Source: Aculops lycopersici (lineage: Eukaryota > Arthropoda > Arachnida > Trombidiformes > Eriophyidae). Taken from it: a stretch of DNA of 64,000 nucleotides. The notes beneath the pieces are model-generated. The model ran no database searches. It was not told the origin of the DNA and saw only the letters and a program-made list of their open reading frames with translations. The stretch spans positions 662,496 through 726,495 of the forward strand of contig WNKI01000001.1 in NCBI GenBank assembly GCA_015350385.1, in the 5' to 3' direction. Position numbers and translations under genes: made by a program. Position 1 is the stretch's first letter. Each line of letters opens with the position of its first letter. This document shows positions 42,609-54,359 of this stretch, in pieces.

Positions 42609-43937
42609 ATGGCCAAGGCAAAATACGACCTGGTGATTGAGGAGAATTCCAATACGGATACAAATCCACTCGTAATGATGCGATTCCCAGCAATGCGTTC
42701 GCAGTTTGAGAATCCTGCCGATGTGATAAACCTAAGCTTCAAGCCGAAGGCAATGAAGTTCAAAATGGAGGTAGAATTGAATAAACGTTCCTCCAGTTAC
42801 TACAACTCGGCCAATGTTCAAGTAGACAAAACTACCGGTCGGATTAGGGTGGAGGATGGAGTGGATAGAAACTATTACACTTCAACAAAGGTGACCAATG
42901 AGGATGGTCAGCTATTCGTTTGCAAACTCGTTAACCACAAGCTGGTGTGTCAACCAGTATCCCACCTAATCACAATGAGATCCGATTTCTCACATTTAGA
43001 TGTTAAGGACGAACCCGATCCCAAAGAGGAGAGCCGTCCAATTTCAGTGAAATTCGCATCAACGGATCGACAGAATACGGGACAGCCAAAACCCGCTCAG
43101 ACAAGTAGACAAGCAGAGGATAAAGAAGCTCAAGAAGACTATGTGTCCATGTACTATAGACCACTGGCTAGCAAGGAGGCCAACCTACAAAGGATAGGCT
43201 TATTTGGGAAGCCGGTGCCAAACTTAAAGCCTGATCCTGGAATGTTGGATGGCGACGACAAATCCAAGATTATTTTAATGCCCGACATCAAGCCCAAGGT
43301 CGAACCGATGGACGAGGACGAGGAGGTTTACAGTGTCAGTGGAGGAGGTAGCCAAGGATCTACCACATCAACCACGACACGTGCGTCGGCGCAAAAAAGT
43401 GCTCCTGCAAAAACAATCGAGGCCACCAAGAGAGCGGTTAGGGAGTGTCTACTGAAGGCTAAAATTGTCAGCTTCCCTGAAGTGTACAATTGTGTACGCA
43501 ATCAGCGAGACAGTAATCTCAAAGAGGCCAGTGCAAAGGATATCCTGGATGCCCTAGGGGAATACGCCATATTAGTTCAGGGTAACTGGGCCGTCAAAAG
43601 TGAGACCCTCTATGGAGGTTCGGTGGTTCGTGACAGCACAGATGTTACCGGAATATCAGTTAACCTCTTCATCTCAGCGCGAGATTATTTGCTATACCTG
43701 TTCGATCAGAATCGATTGGTTAGCCGCCTGGAGTTTAGCCGTAAGGTTCATATGCCCGATCATGATGTACTCGACCTATTCAAGCAGTTGGCCATCTTTA
43801 AACCAGAAGAGAAGAAGTGGGAGCTTAAGTTGCCAACGGACAGGAAATTCCTGGAGCACTATCCAGATGTTGTCCTCAGACAGCAGACGTTCTGGAAAGT
43901 TAGACGAGCTAATAAACTGGCCATATTTAAAGCGTGA
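42609..43937 (+). CDS. POLR3E: POLR3E (RPC5), RNA polymerase III subunit
   Basis: A single exon encodes 442 residues. RPC5 is the metazoan counterpart of yeast Rpc37 and forms the TFIIF-like dimer with RPC4 that aids initiation, termination and reinitiation by RNA polymerase III. Family features in order: the dimerisation barrel at about residues 20-130 (MRFPAMRSQFENPADVINLS, YYNSANVQVDKTTGRIRVEDG, HLITMRSDFSHLD), the segment EDYVSMYYRPLASKEANLQ, a charged linker, and winged-helix repeats from about residue 270 (VRECLLKAKIVSFPEVYNCV; LLYLFDQNRLVSRLEFSRKV). Human RPC5 is about 708 residues, so this protein ends after the second winged helix and lacks the long C-terminal extension. The ATG at 42609 is the first of the frame that keeps the conserved start. 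Confidence 0.9.
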   Translation: MAKAKYDLVIEENSNTDTNPLVMMRFPAMRSQFENPADVINLSFKPKAMKFKMEVELNKRSSSYYNSANVQVDKTTGRIRVEDGVDRNYYTSTKVTNEDGQLFVCKLVNHKLVCQPVSHLITMRSDFSHLDVKDEPDPKEESRPISVKFASTDRQNTGQPKPAQTSRQAEDKEAQEDYVSMYYRPLASKEANLQRIGLFGKPVPNLKPDPGMLDGDDKSKIILMPDIKPKVEPMDEDEEVYSVSGGGSQGSTTSTTTRASAQKSAPAKTIEATKRAVRECLLKAKIVSFPEVYNCVRNQRDSNLKEASAKDILDALGEYAILVQGNWAVKSETLYGGSVVRDSTDVTGISVNLFISARDYLLYLFDQNRLVSRLEFSRKVHMPDHDVLDLFKQLAIFKPEEKKWELKLPTDRKFLEHYPDVVLRQQTFWKVRRANKLAIFKA

Positions 43938-44681
43938 CTATAACGATTGCCGAGATTATTGCCTGACTAGCTAACTACAATGATATCGATAACAACAACA
44001 ACAATAGCCAACTTCCAAGCGTAAAAGCGCTTTTTCTCTGGCAAAACAGAACCAATAGCGAGGCGTCTGTTTGGTTAGACTTCTCTAATTGATCTATGGT
44101 TGCTTTCCATTGTTTTCTACTATTCACCTACCCGAGCCTATGAGAATGTGAGCATATCGCACGAACTCCCTCTTTGTTTATTCTGTTATTTCCAATCAAC
44201 AAAGTTTGCTAGAGACGCGTTGATCATTTATTATACCGGCATTGTTGAATCGATCTCGTTATATATTGGCAGCAAGCCCGTATCACCATAGATAACTTTG
44301 CTACCATCGCCATCCTCGTTTACTGGTTGGCATAATGAAAGCAATGGTGCCAACGGGGAGGCATGGGCAATACACTAACTGATCTCAATCAAATGGTATT
44401 GGAGAACAAGTGGGACACTTTAGTTGCGTCGGCGCATTCAGACTCCACTAGGCGCGTACCCTATGCAAGGTAAAGAGTGTATTTGGCGCATGGTTGGCAC
44501 AGGAAGTGGGCGAAGGGGGCGAGAGGAGTGTAGTAAGTGAACAAACATACACCAAGTAAATGACACAAACGCGTTGTTTCGGCATCCATTTAGAAGGAGG
44601 AAGGAAGAGGGGGAGAGAGGTAGAGGATCGAGCTTGAGGTTAGTCGGATTGAACTTGCATTTGAGCACATTGAATACCAGG
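43938..44681. other. Spacer between convergent POLR3E and TXNDC17
   Basis: About 740 bp with the 3' UTRs of both genes. No AATAAA on the POLR3E side is obvious. On the minus strand an open frame at 44438-44701 could be an alternative terminal exon of TXNDC17, but its sequence does not resemble the family. Confidence 0.4.
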
Positions 44682-45185
44682 CTATTGTTTCTGGTAGCCA
44701 GCTGGTTTTGGTGGTGGTAATGCGGAATATCTCTTTAGTGAATTTGAGCCGAGATGCAGCCAGCTAAACCAAGCTGCCGGATAGAAACTACTTACGGTTT
44801 TCAGACTTAATAGAGTGGGAACGGCCGAGATTTGCAACTTGTGCTTCCTATATGGATTGTCGCTACTCTTCCATTCGTCCCTTTGGCCAACCTGAATGAT
44901 GGCAAGACTGAGCTGATCATTAAATTTGAATTTCTCCATTGTTTGCATTATAATAGGTTTATTGATCTTGCAATCGTTGCACCAGCATTGTTTAGTTTGC
45001 GGATCCTCTGAGGCCTCAAATAGGAGGATCAAATTCTTCAATTCATCACTGGTGTCCTTGGTGGTCTCATACTTTTGGTAGAGTTGATCGAACGATTGAA
45101 AGTCGCTAATGTTTATAATCTTCATCTTACTGTTGCTTTCTAATATTGCCCGCTCCTTTTCTCCTATTCGATCTTCTGCTGTCAC
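44682..45185 (-). CDS. TXNDC17: TXNDC17 (TRP14)-like thioredoxin-domain protein
   Basis: The conserved part (45185-44796) reads DFQSFDQLYQKYE, FEASEDPQTKQCWCNDCKIN and ISAVPTLLSLKT, matching TXNDC17, a cytosolic 14-kDa thioredoxin-like reductase that uses a WCPDC site. Here the active site is WCNDC: both cysteines are present but Pro is replaced by Asn. The internal Met at 45125 aligns best with the family start; the ATG at 45185 adds 20 residues. After ...SLKT a perfect donor GTAAGT begins at 44795, and an acceptor ending at 44691 would remove 105 bp (35 codons) in frame before Lys-Gln-stop. The intron has no stop, so retention gives 167 residues with an unrelated Ser/Pro-rich tail. The normal family C-terminus (about 20 residues) is not visible either way, so the 3' structure is uncertain. 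Confidence 0.78.
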   Translation of the reverse strand: MTAEDRIGEKERAILESNSKMKIINISDFQSFDQLYQKYETTKDTSDELKNLILLFEASEDPQTKQCWCNDCKINKPIIMQTMEKFKFNDQLSLAIIQVGQRDEWKSSDNPYRKHKLQISAVPTLLSLKTVSSFYPAAWFSWLHLGSNSLKRYSALPPPKPAGYQKQ

Positions 45186-48100
45186 TCGATACTGAAGGTG
45201 GGAGGCGGCTTTGTGGTGGCTATTGGCCAGTTGGCAGTAAAATGGAACCCAGAGAAAGAGTTTGAGACCTCCAATGGGAATATACTACTCGACTGTATAA
45301 TAGTAAGCTAGTGACAAATTGACTATAAATCAAACTTGAACGTCTGGCTAGCGACTTGCTCCACTGGCTGTGAGTCGAATGTTGCGTGCGTCCGCGAGAA
45401 ATGGATGACAAAATTTATAAACTACGACAACTATAATCGCCGGTGTCAAGTGTCCTCCTGGATTAAGTCTATCTAGATGGTTGGTTCGTTTAGTTGAAAT
45501 ATGAATTTTAAACCTCAAATAGTTTCACTATCATTCAATTCCAGTGCCGGATCTCCAGTTGAACTTGATCAAAATTTGTGTTTATATTAGGAGGGGGGCG
45601 TGCCACGCCAGAGCCGGTATATCGCTCCTGCTGCTGCTACCGCTCTTGCTATTGTGGTTGTGCTGCTGTTGCACGAGCATACGATAGTTGCGACGGCAGT
45701 TTATAAGGCAGGACTTGTGTTGATTTTTCGAAAGAATCTGCAGGAAGAGATCGAGAAAGGATCTTCATCTCTTGGTGGTCGGTGGTTTAGTTTGCCTCTG
45801 ATCAAGTGCCACAAAGTGAACGCTGGCCGCTTGATTGGACAAGATCGTTACACAACTCTAATCCCTTAGCTGGCAGCCGAGTTGGCATCGTCGCCTATTG
45901 TGCATTTGTTTTGTTAGGACTCGCGAGGAATGGGCATCAAAGTGGCGAGTTCTCCTGCTCACATGGTTGTTGTGTCGATGGCGCAACACTAACAACTCCA
46001 CTGGGAATCGCATAGTCCAACTTTGAAAAGGGAAGGTTGAATGGTTGCCGGTTTAGCTAAGTTTGTTAGTCTGGCCATTGAGTCGGCGCCATTGACTTGG
46101 TTGGTCTCTTTGTAAGTTTGCGCGTTGGCAGCGACCACGATGTCTAGCTCAACAAACACCAAGTTAGCTAGGCAGCCAGTAAGTTGGTTGCTTGCTTGTT
46201 CTGTAAGGTTGGTTGCTACTATTGATGGTAGCAACTCGATGGCTCGGAACTTGGCCTGTGAAAGTGGAGCACGCGCGTATTGGAGCTGACAAGATTTATA
46301 TGTAAGCCAGTCCGTTAGTCATGTTAATGTTGTTTCGACGTTTGCGTTGTCGAAATCTTCTCCCTCGCTGACGCCAAAGTTTAGCTTGGTAGCCTTGGAA
46401 TTTGCTACCGTTAACTTTGGGGATGCTAGCTTGCCAGTCAAATTGGCTGCCGACGAACACCGAACGGCCAACTGGCCGACTAACCCAAAACCGGAACCGG
46501 GAGTGAGACTGAAGCTCCGATCTCGAGTTAAGCTAAAAGATTGACTGGCCTGCCTAATGATCGTGTGATATGGCGAGCGAGCAAAGTGGGTGCGATGCTA
46601 TTTGGCACGATACAAGTTGCGAGGCGATGCGGTATGAAGCGAACGTAAAGATGGAAAGAGGAGAGTAGCATCAGTTTCTGCGCTAACAGCCAATAATCTT
46701 GGCCGGCTCAAGTTTCCTAGTTGGTGGTTCTATTCCAAGCTCCAGAGAAAGAGAGAGAGAGGGAGGGAAAGAGACAGGCACTTGCACCTTTGAGTACCGG
46801 AAGTTGGGAATTTAACCGTCAACGACATGGCCGATTTGGAGCACCAGCCAGTTGGTTGTTCATCGAATGTTTGGAGCTCCTTTAGGTTTAGTAATTTTTA
46901 TTTTTAGCTTGCCAACTGTCCGGGCGTTTGCGCACCAGCTGAGTGAGTCGTTGAAAGTCGATACAATCTGATGAGCAGCATCGTTCGTTTCGTGCGCTAA
47001 AGCGAAAATCATATCATGCTAAACCAACTCAAGTCTCAATACTGGAGGACTTTCACTTGCGCAGTGTTGGCACTGCAACTTGGCGAAACTTATCGAGTCA
47101 CCTAATAGATTCAGACGACCGACGTGTGGCCTCGATTTGTGGCCGCAAGCGCGACGAGTTTGCAGCCGCTCGGCCAGCTGACTGACTGGCTTGCCAGTTT
47201 GTTCGCTCGAGCGGACGCCCAATCGATTTGTCCCTATCAATTAGGCGATGGTCTGGACACTGCTCCATTGGCAAGCGCCTTTTTGCTCTCCACTTGAAGT
47301 GCTCAGTTTAGTTGGCTTGGTCGCCTCGACTATCGGGCTTCCTTTGGCCTTGCTCGGGATCTCGCAACTCGACCTGCGGCCATGTTGTTGTGGTGGTGGT
47401 CGTCGATGACTACGAAAGTGGCAAAGATGGTGGAGCCACAATGCAAGAGTCGCCGCTCAGGGGCGCGGCCCGAGGCAACGGAAAGTGCTGACTATCTCCG
47501 CCGCCACAACCACCAACACCACCCGAAACACTGCCATCGCAGCCGCCATCAGGCCACTGGGTGGTTGCAACATTGGATTATGGTCGGGCCAATGCGAGGC
47601 AAGACCTCGGGGGAGAGCGCGACCGCTGGGCGACATTGCATCGAGTCGCATCACGCTCGCGTTCAATTGCGGTCTTGGTGATACATGCGAATTGATACCA
47701 ACGATGACAGTGGCCATTGTGTTGCGAGTTTTGCTTCCAACAACAGGCTAATTTAGCAGGCGCTGGATAGAAGCACCACGACTACTGCGCCGAGGTTAAG
47801 GTCGCCCACGTTCTCTCTGTCAGCTAGCTGGCTGGCTAGCCGAGTCGCCTACAAATTGCAGCCCGCGATGCACAATCGGCATACCGAGACTAAGAGAGGG
47901 CAAGAGACTGCTGAATGCAAATATGCATCATGTTTGTGCCTCTGGCAACTTGGACTCAACTATTTTGAGTCAGCCAGCTATCGAGCTAGCGAGTCAACTA
48001 AAGCACCGGAAGTGGACGACGGCTATGTGAGTAAAGGCAAGGCTGGCGAGCGAGCGAGTGAGCGGAAAAGAGCAGGTTAACTTTCGCTTCTATGGGCGGC

Positions 48101-49288
48101 GCATCCAATTTCGATGCTAGTCTATTGGGACGAAAGGCGTGTCTCGAGCGCCAACAACAATGACTCTCGCTCGCTTACTGGATCCACCGCAACATGCCCA
48201 GCCAGCTCGCCAGCTTTATTTCAGGCTATCTCAGTTTCTGCTGCCTTGCCACTGCCAATTTAACCGGAAATCTAGCAATGCATTTGCAATGAGATGTGCG
48301 CCAATGAATCCAACGCCTTTCACGCTTCTGAATCACAGAGAAGGGAAACGCGTTGAGAAGACTCGGTACTATCGTCGAGGTTGCGTTTTCTCCCTCTCTC
48401 TCTCCCTTACCATTTACATTGCAATTGTACGGTCTGAATACACTGTTTTAGAATGGCAAGTTGCGCAACAGCGACGATGCCAACTCATCGACCAGGATTC
48501 TGCTCTAACCAACGCAAAGGATCCACGAGAACTCAATACTTAAGCTGAAACTGCGGCTAGAATCATTCGACTTTACAACTCTCGCTCGTCATGGCGCCAG
48601 TTTACAACAAATGCAAATTAGTCGTGGGCAAGCTAGCGCTTGTTGTGGTGATCTCGGCCTGGTGGGTCGTCGTCAGCAGCAGCATCAGCAGTGACGCTTT
48701 TTCTGGGACACGTAACTGTAGCTAAGTCTATCTGATATTAACGCCTATGCTAGTACCATCTCACATTCCCATTCCAGTGACATGCAAGCAGAGGGAGCTA
48801 GCGATCCATCCGCAGTCTCGCTACCAGGATGGGAATTCTGTAAAGTCCGACTATCAGTCTGCTTGTCTATCTGTCTGAACTTAAAAGTCTCCTATCATCC
48901 GCCTTGTTGCTAATGCTACTGCTGCTGCTCCTGTCGCGCCGCCTGAAGACAGCTAGCTGAGCGCCCCGGCAATCGGCCGACCTGCCGGGCAGGTGGTTGT
49001 TGTAATCCTGACACTGGATGCTTGCTGCTCTGCAACCGGATGTGGTGGCAATTCGCATGGTGAGCTGTTGTTGCTATCGCTGTCGTAGCTTGTGCAACTC
49101 CAGATCTCGAAGCGCCATTTGAGTGCCGAGATTGCGACGGAAAAGTTGCAACTCGCGTGCAACTTTCCACAGAACACTAACTTATGACGGTTTTTTGCTT
49201 GTCGCGGTATAACTACTGGCACCAGGCGCTAGGTAATTGGCACAAGCGGCCAAATAGTGGGACCAGCGTGATTGGCTAGCTGCGGGTT

Positions 49289-49312
49289 AGTTGGCAAGCT
49301 AGCTTGACAACT
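49289..49312. repeat. Near-perfect 24-bp palindrome containing TAGCTTG word
   Basis: AGTTGGCAAGCT is followed directly by AGCTTGACAACT, its reverse complement with one mismatch. The arms carry the same core as the inverted repeat at 56727-56754. Confidence 0.75.
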
Positions 49313-50045
49313 CGCCAAGCAAAACAAAGAGCTGGCAACTAGAGGACAAAAACACGATTGCGGGACTTGAAACTTCGGCGAGTTTTAGTTTTGTTGTCTA
49401 GTTTCGGTGCGATTCGAACGAATCGAGTCTCGTTTCTGCTCTGGTCTCTGGGTTGAGTATTAAAACTGATCACAGATTAGAGAGAGAAAGAGAATGAGGA
49501 AGAACTTACAGAGTTAGAACGCGCAGAGTGGGGAGGTGGAATTCAGAGTTTCTATGGTTGAAACTGGATTCGCTGCGTGCAAACCTGAGGTCAGGCTGCA
49601 GAATTTTTCTGCGCTGAACCGAACCCTTTGGGTTTAGCGAGAGAGAAAGCGAAAGGGGAACGACAAAAAAGAAAAACCACCACAACCACGATTACGATGA
49701 CCATGAGACATCGGTCACCGGAAAGAGTGGAGCAGCTAGAGTGTCTTGGAGTTCGTATGCTGCAGTGGCAAATGAACGTTTCCTTTCTCTGAGGCGATGA
49801 CCGGAGCAAAGTTTGTTTGTATGAGGCAAGCGTAGAATGAGAAGACACGACTAGTAGGAACAAACTCGCCACGGGAGGTTGGCTCACTAAGCTTTCGCTG
49901 AATTTTAGTCGCACCAAGCTAGCTCGCCAAACGGAGAGAGTCAGAGAGAGAGGAAACATGGAGAAGCGTTGCCCTCGAGTTGGATTGTGGCAATATTAAT
50001 GGGCGCGCATAGCTGGCAAAACGAAAAGAACAACCGCATTGCAAC

Positions 50046-50095
50046 AAAACGAAACGAAACGAAATGAGACTGAACTGAACGAAACGAAACGAAAT
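50046..50095. repeat. (GAAAC)n imperfect pentamer repeat
   Basis: About nine units of GAAAC with GAACT variants in the gene desert. Confidence 0.8.
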
Positions 50096-50750
50096 TTTGG
50101 ACCCAGATGGAGCGACCCTAGGTGCTCCTTTATGTGCAGTGCATGTTTCGTCCGAATTGATTCTCTAGTTCAGCTGGTAGCTCGTGGGAGCGAACGAGTT
50201 GGCGGCAGCGTGTTTGTCCGCTCGTTTGGGGTGTTGAGTTTTACTCTTGTGTTCTGGCTAACGTGATCGTTGGCCAGAATTAGCGACTCTATAAGTCGTC
50301 CATTCGAGAGTTGAGTCTACCGGTGACGCTTTACGTGCGTTTCGTTACAACTTTAAGCAGCCCAACTGCAGGGCAAAAGGCTCGCCACATTCGAGTGTTT
50401 GTCGCAGAAATTTCCCCCCAACTCGAGTATCAACCACCAAGTGGCCAGCCAACAACCGCAACTTGTTCCCTCTCCTTCTCTTTCTCGTCGCTGCTATTGG
50501 CTCTATCTGCAGGACAGACACAGCAACAGCAATAGCAACAACGACAACACAAGTTGCCTGTAAATGGCTTCCTCCACTTTGGTTATGCAAGTAGAGGCGA
50601 CTGCATTTGAGCGTCGAGCGCAAGAGCAATACCAATGCTTACACCAATAGCAATACTAATACCACGGAGGCAACGGTATAAATGAATTGGCCAGTTTGTG
50701 CAGCGCAAACAGAATGCATAGCCTACTACGGCCACCACCAGCTCTACCTC

Positions 50751-50837
50751 TACCACCACCACCACCACCACCACCACCACCACTACCACTACTATTACTA
50801 TTACTATTACTATTACTATTACTATTACTATTACTAC
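50751..50837. repeat. (CAC)n-(TAT/ACT)n compound microsatellite
   Basis: About eleven CAC triplets pass into nine or more units of the hexamer ACTATT. Its six-frame translations give long His, Tyr, Pro or Leu runs, which explains the spurious open frames here. Confidence 0.9.
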
Positions 50838-53112
50838 AACCCAATACAATGGGTTCTGTTAGTGAACTGGCACCAAAAGCAATCGAAACGCCATCACGAC
50901 GATAGCGACAACCGCGGCCGGCAAACGTATGATTGCCACTCTTCCCTCGATCTCGCTTGTCGCTTTCTCTATGTTTTCGCTGTGGTCGTCGTTTGGTCTT
51001 GTCAGCCCATCGATTCAGATGCGTTCTCGTGAATCTCGCCGACGTTTCGGTGGCGTCACCCAATTTTGCCCCCTCACTTTAGCAACTTGTTCGACTCCCG
51101 TGGTCGTGGTTGTGGTCGATTGCATTGTTTGTCTCTCGTTTACGTTTCAGCAACTAGAAGGAAAACCAGCCCAAAATGAGGGTGCAAATTTCGGCGCTTC
51201 TAACCTTTGACTCAACGATTACACGTTCTTCTTGCGCAAACGCCGCCGCCGCCGCCGCGAGCGAATCCAACCAAAACGCGTCGCCTCCTCCGCTGGCAAA
51301 TCGCAACTCGGAATCCGTTTTGTTGCCATTTCACAGAATGGGCAACGACGGGACTAGCCATAGTTGGTGAAAGAGATGGAAACAAAAGCGATTTGTTGGT
51401 GCTGCAACTCACTACTCCCGCTACAACAACAATAACTACCACGACTACCACTACCACGCGAACGCGATTTCAATTGCTCCCCCACTTTCCCCAATCGTTG
51501 TCTTGGCCAATTCCACTGCGGCCACTAGCACCAACCAAAGGACCTCAAAACGTCGGTTGCATTATCAGCAGCGTGGAGAGCAGAGGCAGAGTTGGGGTTG
51601 GCAAGACATTAGTGGCAAGCTAGTTAGAGGGGACATAGCTGCGACACACACACACGGCCTTCTTCGTGTGGCAGTGCGCTACGTAAGGAGAGTTGCAAAG
51701 AGAACAGCAACGGCGAGTAACTGGCCACTTGACAGGCTGACAAATTCACACTTACATTCATCACACTCAAGCCGCTGGACTCTCACCAACTCGTTGAGCC
51801 CCTGAATGCTCACGACCAAAAGACAGGGGCACAAGTTGTTAGGTTTGCCAGATTAGAGGCAGGTAAGTTTGATGGTAAGTTTGAAGCCATCATCGAGTTT
51901 TATACACGAGCTGTCGTGGCGCTAGATGCTAAACGCAAGTGCGTTCACACAAACTAGTCACTCGCTAGGTGACGACAACAGAAACATAAGCGTCAGCATC
52001 GGCACCAACAGAAGTAGGGGGCAACATTGTTTCCATTTGCATCCTCTGTTCTCGCTTCGTGGGACCTTTGCACAGCTAGAGACTTTGACGAGGTTAGTGC
52101 CGCTCGTCGGAGTTACCAGGTGCCAGTCGGCTGGCTAAGGGGAAGAGAGTTGGCTTAATGGCGGTCTTATTGGGCGCCCTCTCGCTTGGCAAATGGGCGT
52201 GACCTAGCGACCGCATGATCTGGCGACGTGAGCGTCTAGCAGAAGCGGTTTAGAGAGTTTTGTTGCTGTTGGGGTGGCAGCTCTCGAAGGAGAGAAAGAG
52301 AGGGGCGAATCCAATCTTACAATCCATTCATCATAGCGCCACTCGCCAGGCGCCGAATCAATTGACTGTCGGCGCCCGTTGACTATTGGCGAGGGGAACC
52401 CAGGGGGAACCCAATACTCCAACAACTACAACAGCTGCAACATTGTTGCTATTTCCAGCACGCCGCTTCGTCCGCTTCAATTCAATCCAATACGATTAGC
52501 CGACTGGCTGCTTGGCCGGCCAAACGGACGGACGGACTTGGGAGACGAGAGGGGGAAAATTTGGGACACTAGCGAGAGGGGAGTTACAATTTCCGAGGCT
52601 CCAATTCGCGCGAAAAAGTAATAGGAATTACGACGACGCCACCGGCGCCAACAGCGGGACTCACCGGCGCGAACGAGCTCGCCACTTCCGCTCGATGCGC
52701 GCGCCTAGCGCCCACATCGCCGCAAATGGCGCCATGTGACCGGACGCTTGTGGTTCATTTCACAGAGACGCGCGTGTTGCCCGGCCGCTAGAAACTCGGG
52801 GGTTCCCTTGCGGGCGAGGCTAGCGGCGGCGCTGCATAGGCCCCAAAAATAACTAGCCGTTTGTTGGGCGTTGCGTAACTAGCGCTGGCTTGGCCTGTCA
52901 GACGGCCGGCCAAGTTGGCGGTTGGAATCGCGTGGTATCCTGCAGTGTTGCTTCTTCTATCGTTGGTTGTTGTTGTTGTTGCATTACAATGGAGTGGGAA
53001 CCAGCAGGAAAAGCAACCATTTAGCTGGAGGGAGAGAGAGCTGCGCGCATGCAAACAACATCAAATCTCATCTCATCTCATCTCGTCTCGTCTACCTTCT
53101 ACTCCCGCGACC

Positions 53113-53142
53113 AACTCACTCACTCACTCACTCACTCACTCT
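53113..53142. repeat. (ACTC)n microsatellite
   Basis: Seven tandem ACTC units; a (TCATC/TCGTC) pentamer run lies just upstream at 53068-53095. Confidence 0.85.
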
Positions 53143-53900
53143 TCCCACTCTCATTCGCTCACTTCCACGCTACTCATTTGCGGTTCAAAGTTGTTGCGAG
53201 GAATAAAAAAGCTACCTTCCGCCTAACGCAAGCACCAAGTACAGCAACCAAGACAGCGGCAAGCTAACTGGCTAACCAAGAGCTAGAGTCCAGGCGACGA
53301 GTAATTGAATCATTGAAGTTTGTGCTCTTTGTGGAGAAACTTTTGCAAATTTGGCCAGTCGCATCATCGCCGTCGCCGCCGTCGGCGTCGTCAAACGAGA
53401 GGAGCGACGCGCAAAAGTGGCAACGAAGCAGACGACGACACGAGAGGCGAGCGCCACTCAAACTTGAATCTAAAACTCGAACTTGAGTCCCAACTAAAGT
53501 AGATGCAACTCAAGCACTAATACTAATAGCAACCACAACAACAACAACGAAAAGAGCCACAAAATAGAGAGCATCAACTAAAACTCAAAGCAGAAGCAGA
53601 GGCAGAGCCAAAGCCGAAGCCAAAAGAGCAGCAGCAGCAACCGGCGAAAACCGGCAAAAGATTCGCCTCTAAAGACTCCACTCAATTCTGCAACAACAAC
53701 AATAACTTAGCGCCAGTCGAGCACATCACCAAAATCTTGCACTTCCATTGAGTGAACTAGAAACTAGTGCAACAACCAACCAAAGCAAACTCCCCCAACG
53801 AGCAGCAAGTTTGAATGGATTCTCCCCTTTGGGTCCAGGGAGCCAAACTAAACTAAACCAAACTGAACGCAACTAAACTCGACTTTACTCAAAAGAGCAG

Positions 53901-53922
53901 CGGCGGCGGCGGCGGCGGCGGC
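53901..53922. repeat. (GGC)n repeat
   Basis: Seven GGC triplets in the leader-like DNA 380 bp upstream of the candidate exon at 54300. Confidence 0.8.
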
Positions 53923-54299
53923 ACCACAAGCAGAAGCAGAGGCTTTCAGACCAAGGGAGAACCCAACTCGACGCTAGCCACATTATCTCTTACACTTTGC
54001 TTTCCACAGACAACAACAACCAGCGCGACCAAATCAACGGCGTTGGCCTTGCCAGTGGTAGCCAGTGGAGGAAGATAGAGTTAAAGTGAAGGGGGAGTTT
54101 TCTGGCTCTTGCCTCCGACTTCTGCGCGCACAAATTCAAATCCAGTCAGCCCGGCCAAACGAAGCCAGTTTGCCAACGAGCTAACCAACTGGCCGCGAGT
54201 CTTGGCGAGCGGAAGTGCGGCGCAACCTCGACCATAGAGACTCGTCGCTGAGTAATAGCAGCAAGCAATTTCAGCGTTAGTAGCACGAGCGACTCCAAC

Positions 54300-54359
54300 A
54301 TGGGATCACTGGGCGCCATAAGAGGCGTCGACTCGATGAAGCAAATAAGAAAGGACTTG
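54300..54359 (+). CDS. Candidate first coding exon of an unidentified plus-strand gene
   Basis: ATG at 54300 opens 20 codons that end exactly at a consensus donor (GACTTG|GTAAGT, intron starting at 54360, phase 0). The peptide MGSLGAIRGVDSMKQIRKDL looks ordinary and not low-complexity, unlike the surrounding frames. The preceding kilobase is rich in CAG, AAC and GCC words and resembles the long leaders of developmental genes. No downstream partner exon could be recognised before PRUNE at 57559. It could be an upstream exon of PRUNE, of a gene that spans it, or chance. Confidence 0.3.

Noticed and set aside
44438..44701. Minus-strand frame as terminal exon of TXNDC17
   Set aside because: An acceptor exists and the phase fits, but the 88 residues do not resemble the family's short C-terminus.
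45600..45869. Leu/Ala-rich frame resembling a signal peptide
   Set aside because: Starts at a non-ATG codon, ends quickly, and no continuation exon is visible.
49400..49440. T-loop-like string GTTCGAATC suggesting a tRNA
   Set aside because: It is a short hairpin (GATTCG/CGAATC) with no complementary T stem, anticodon arm or acceptor stem. No tRNA was found in the window.
50682..51063. Plus- and minus-strand frames with long His, Tyr, Leu or Val runs
   Set aside because: They are translations of the CAC/ACTATT microsatellite.
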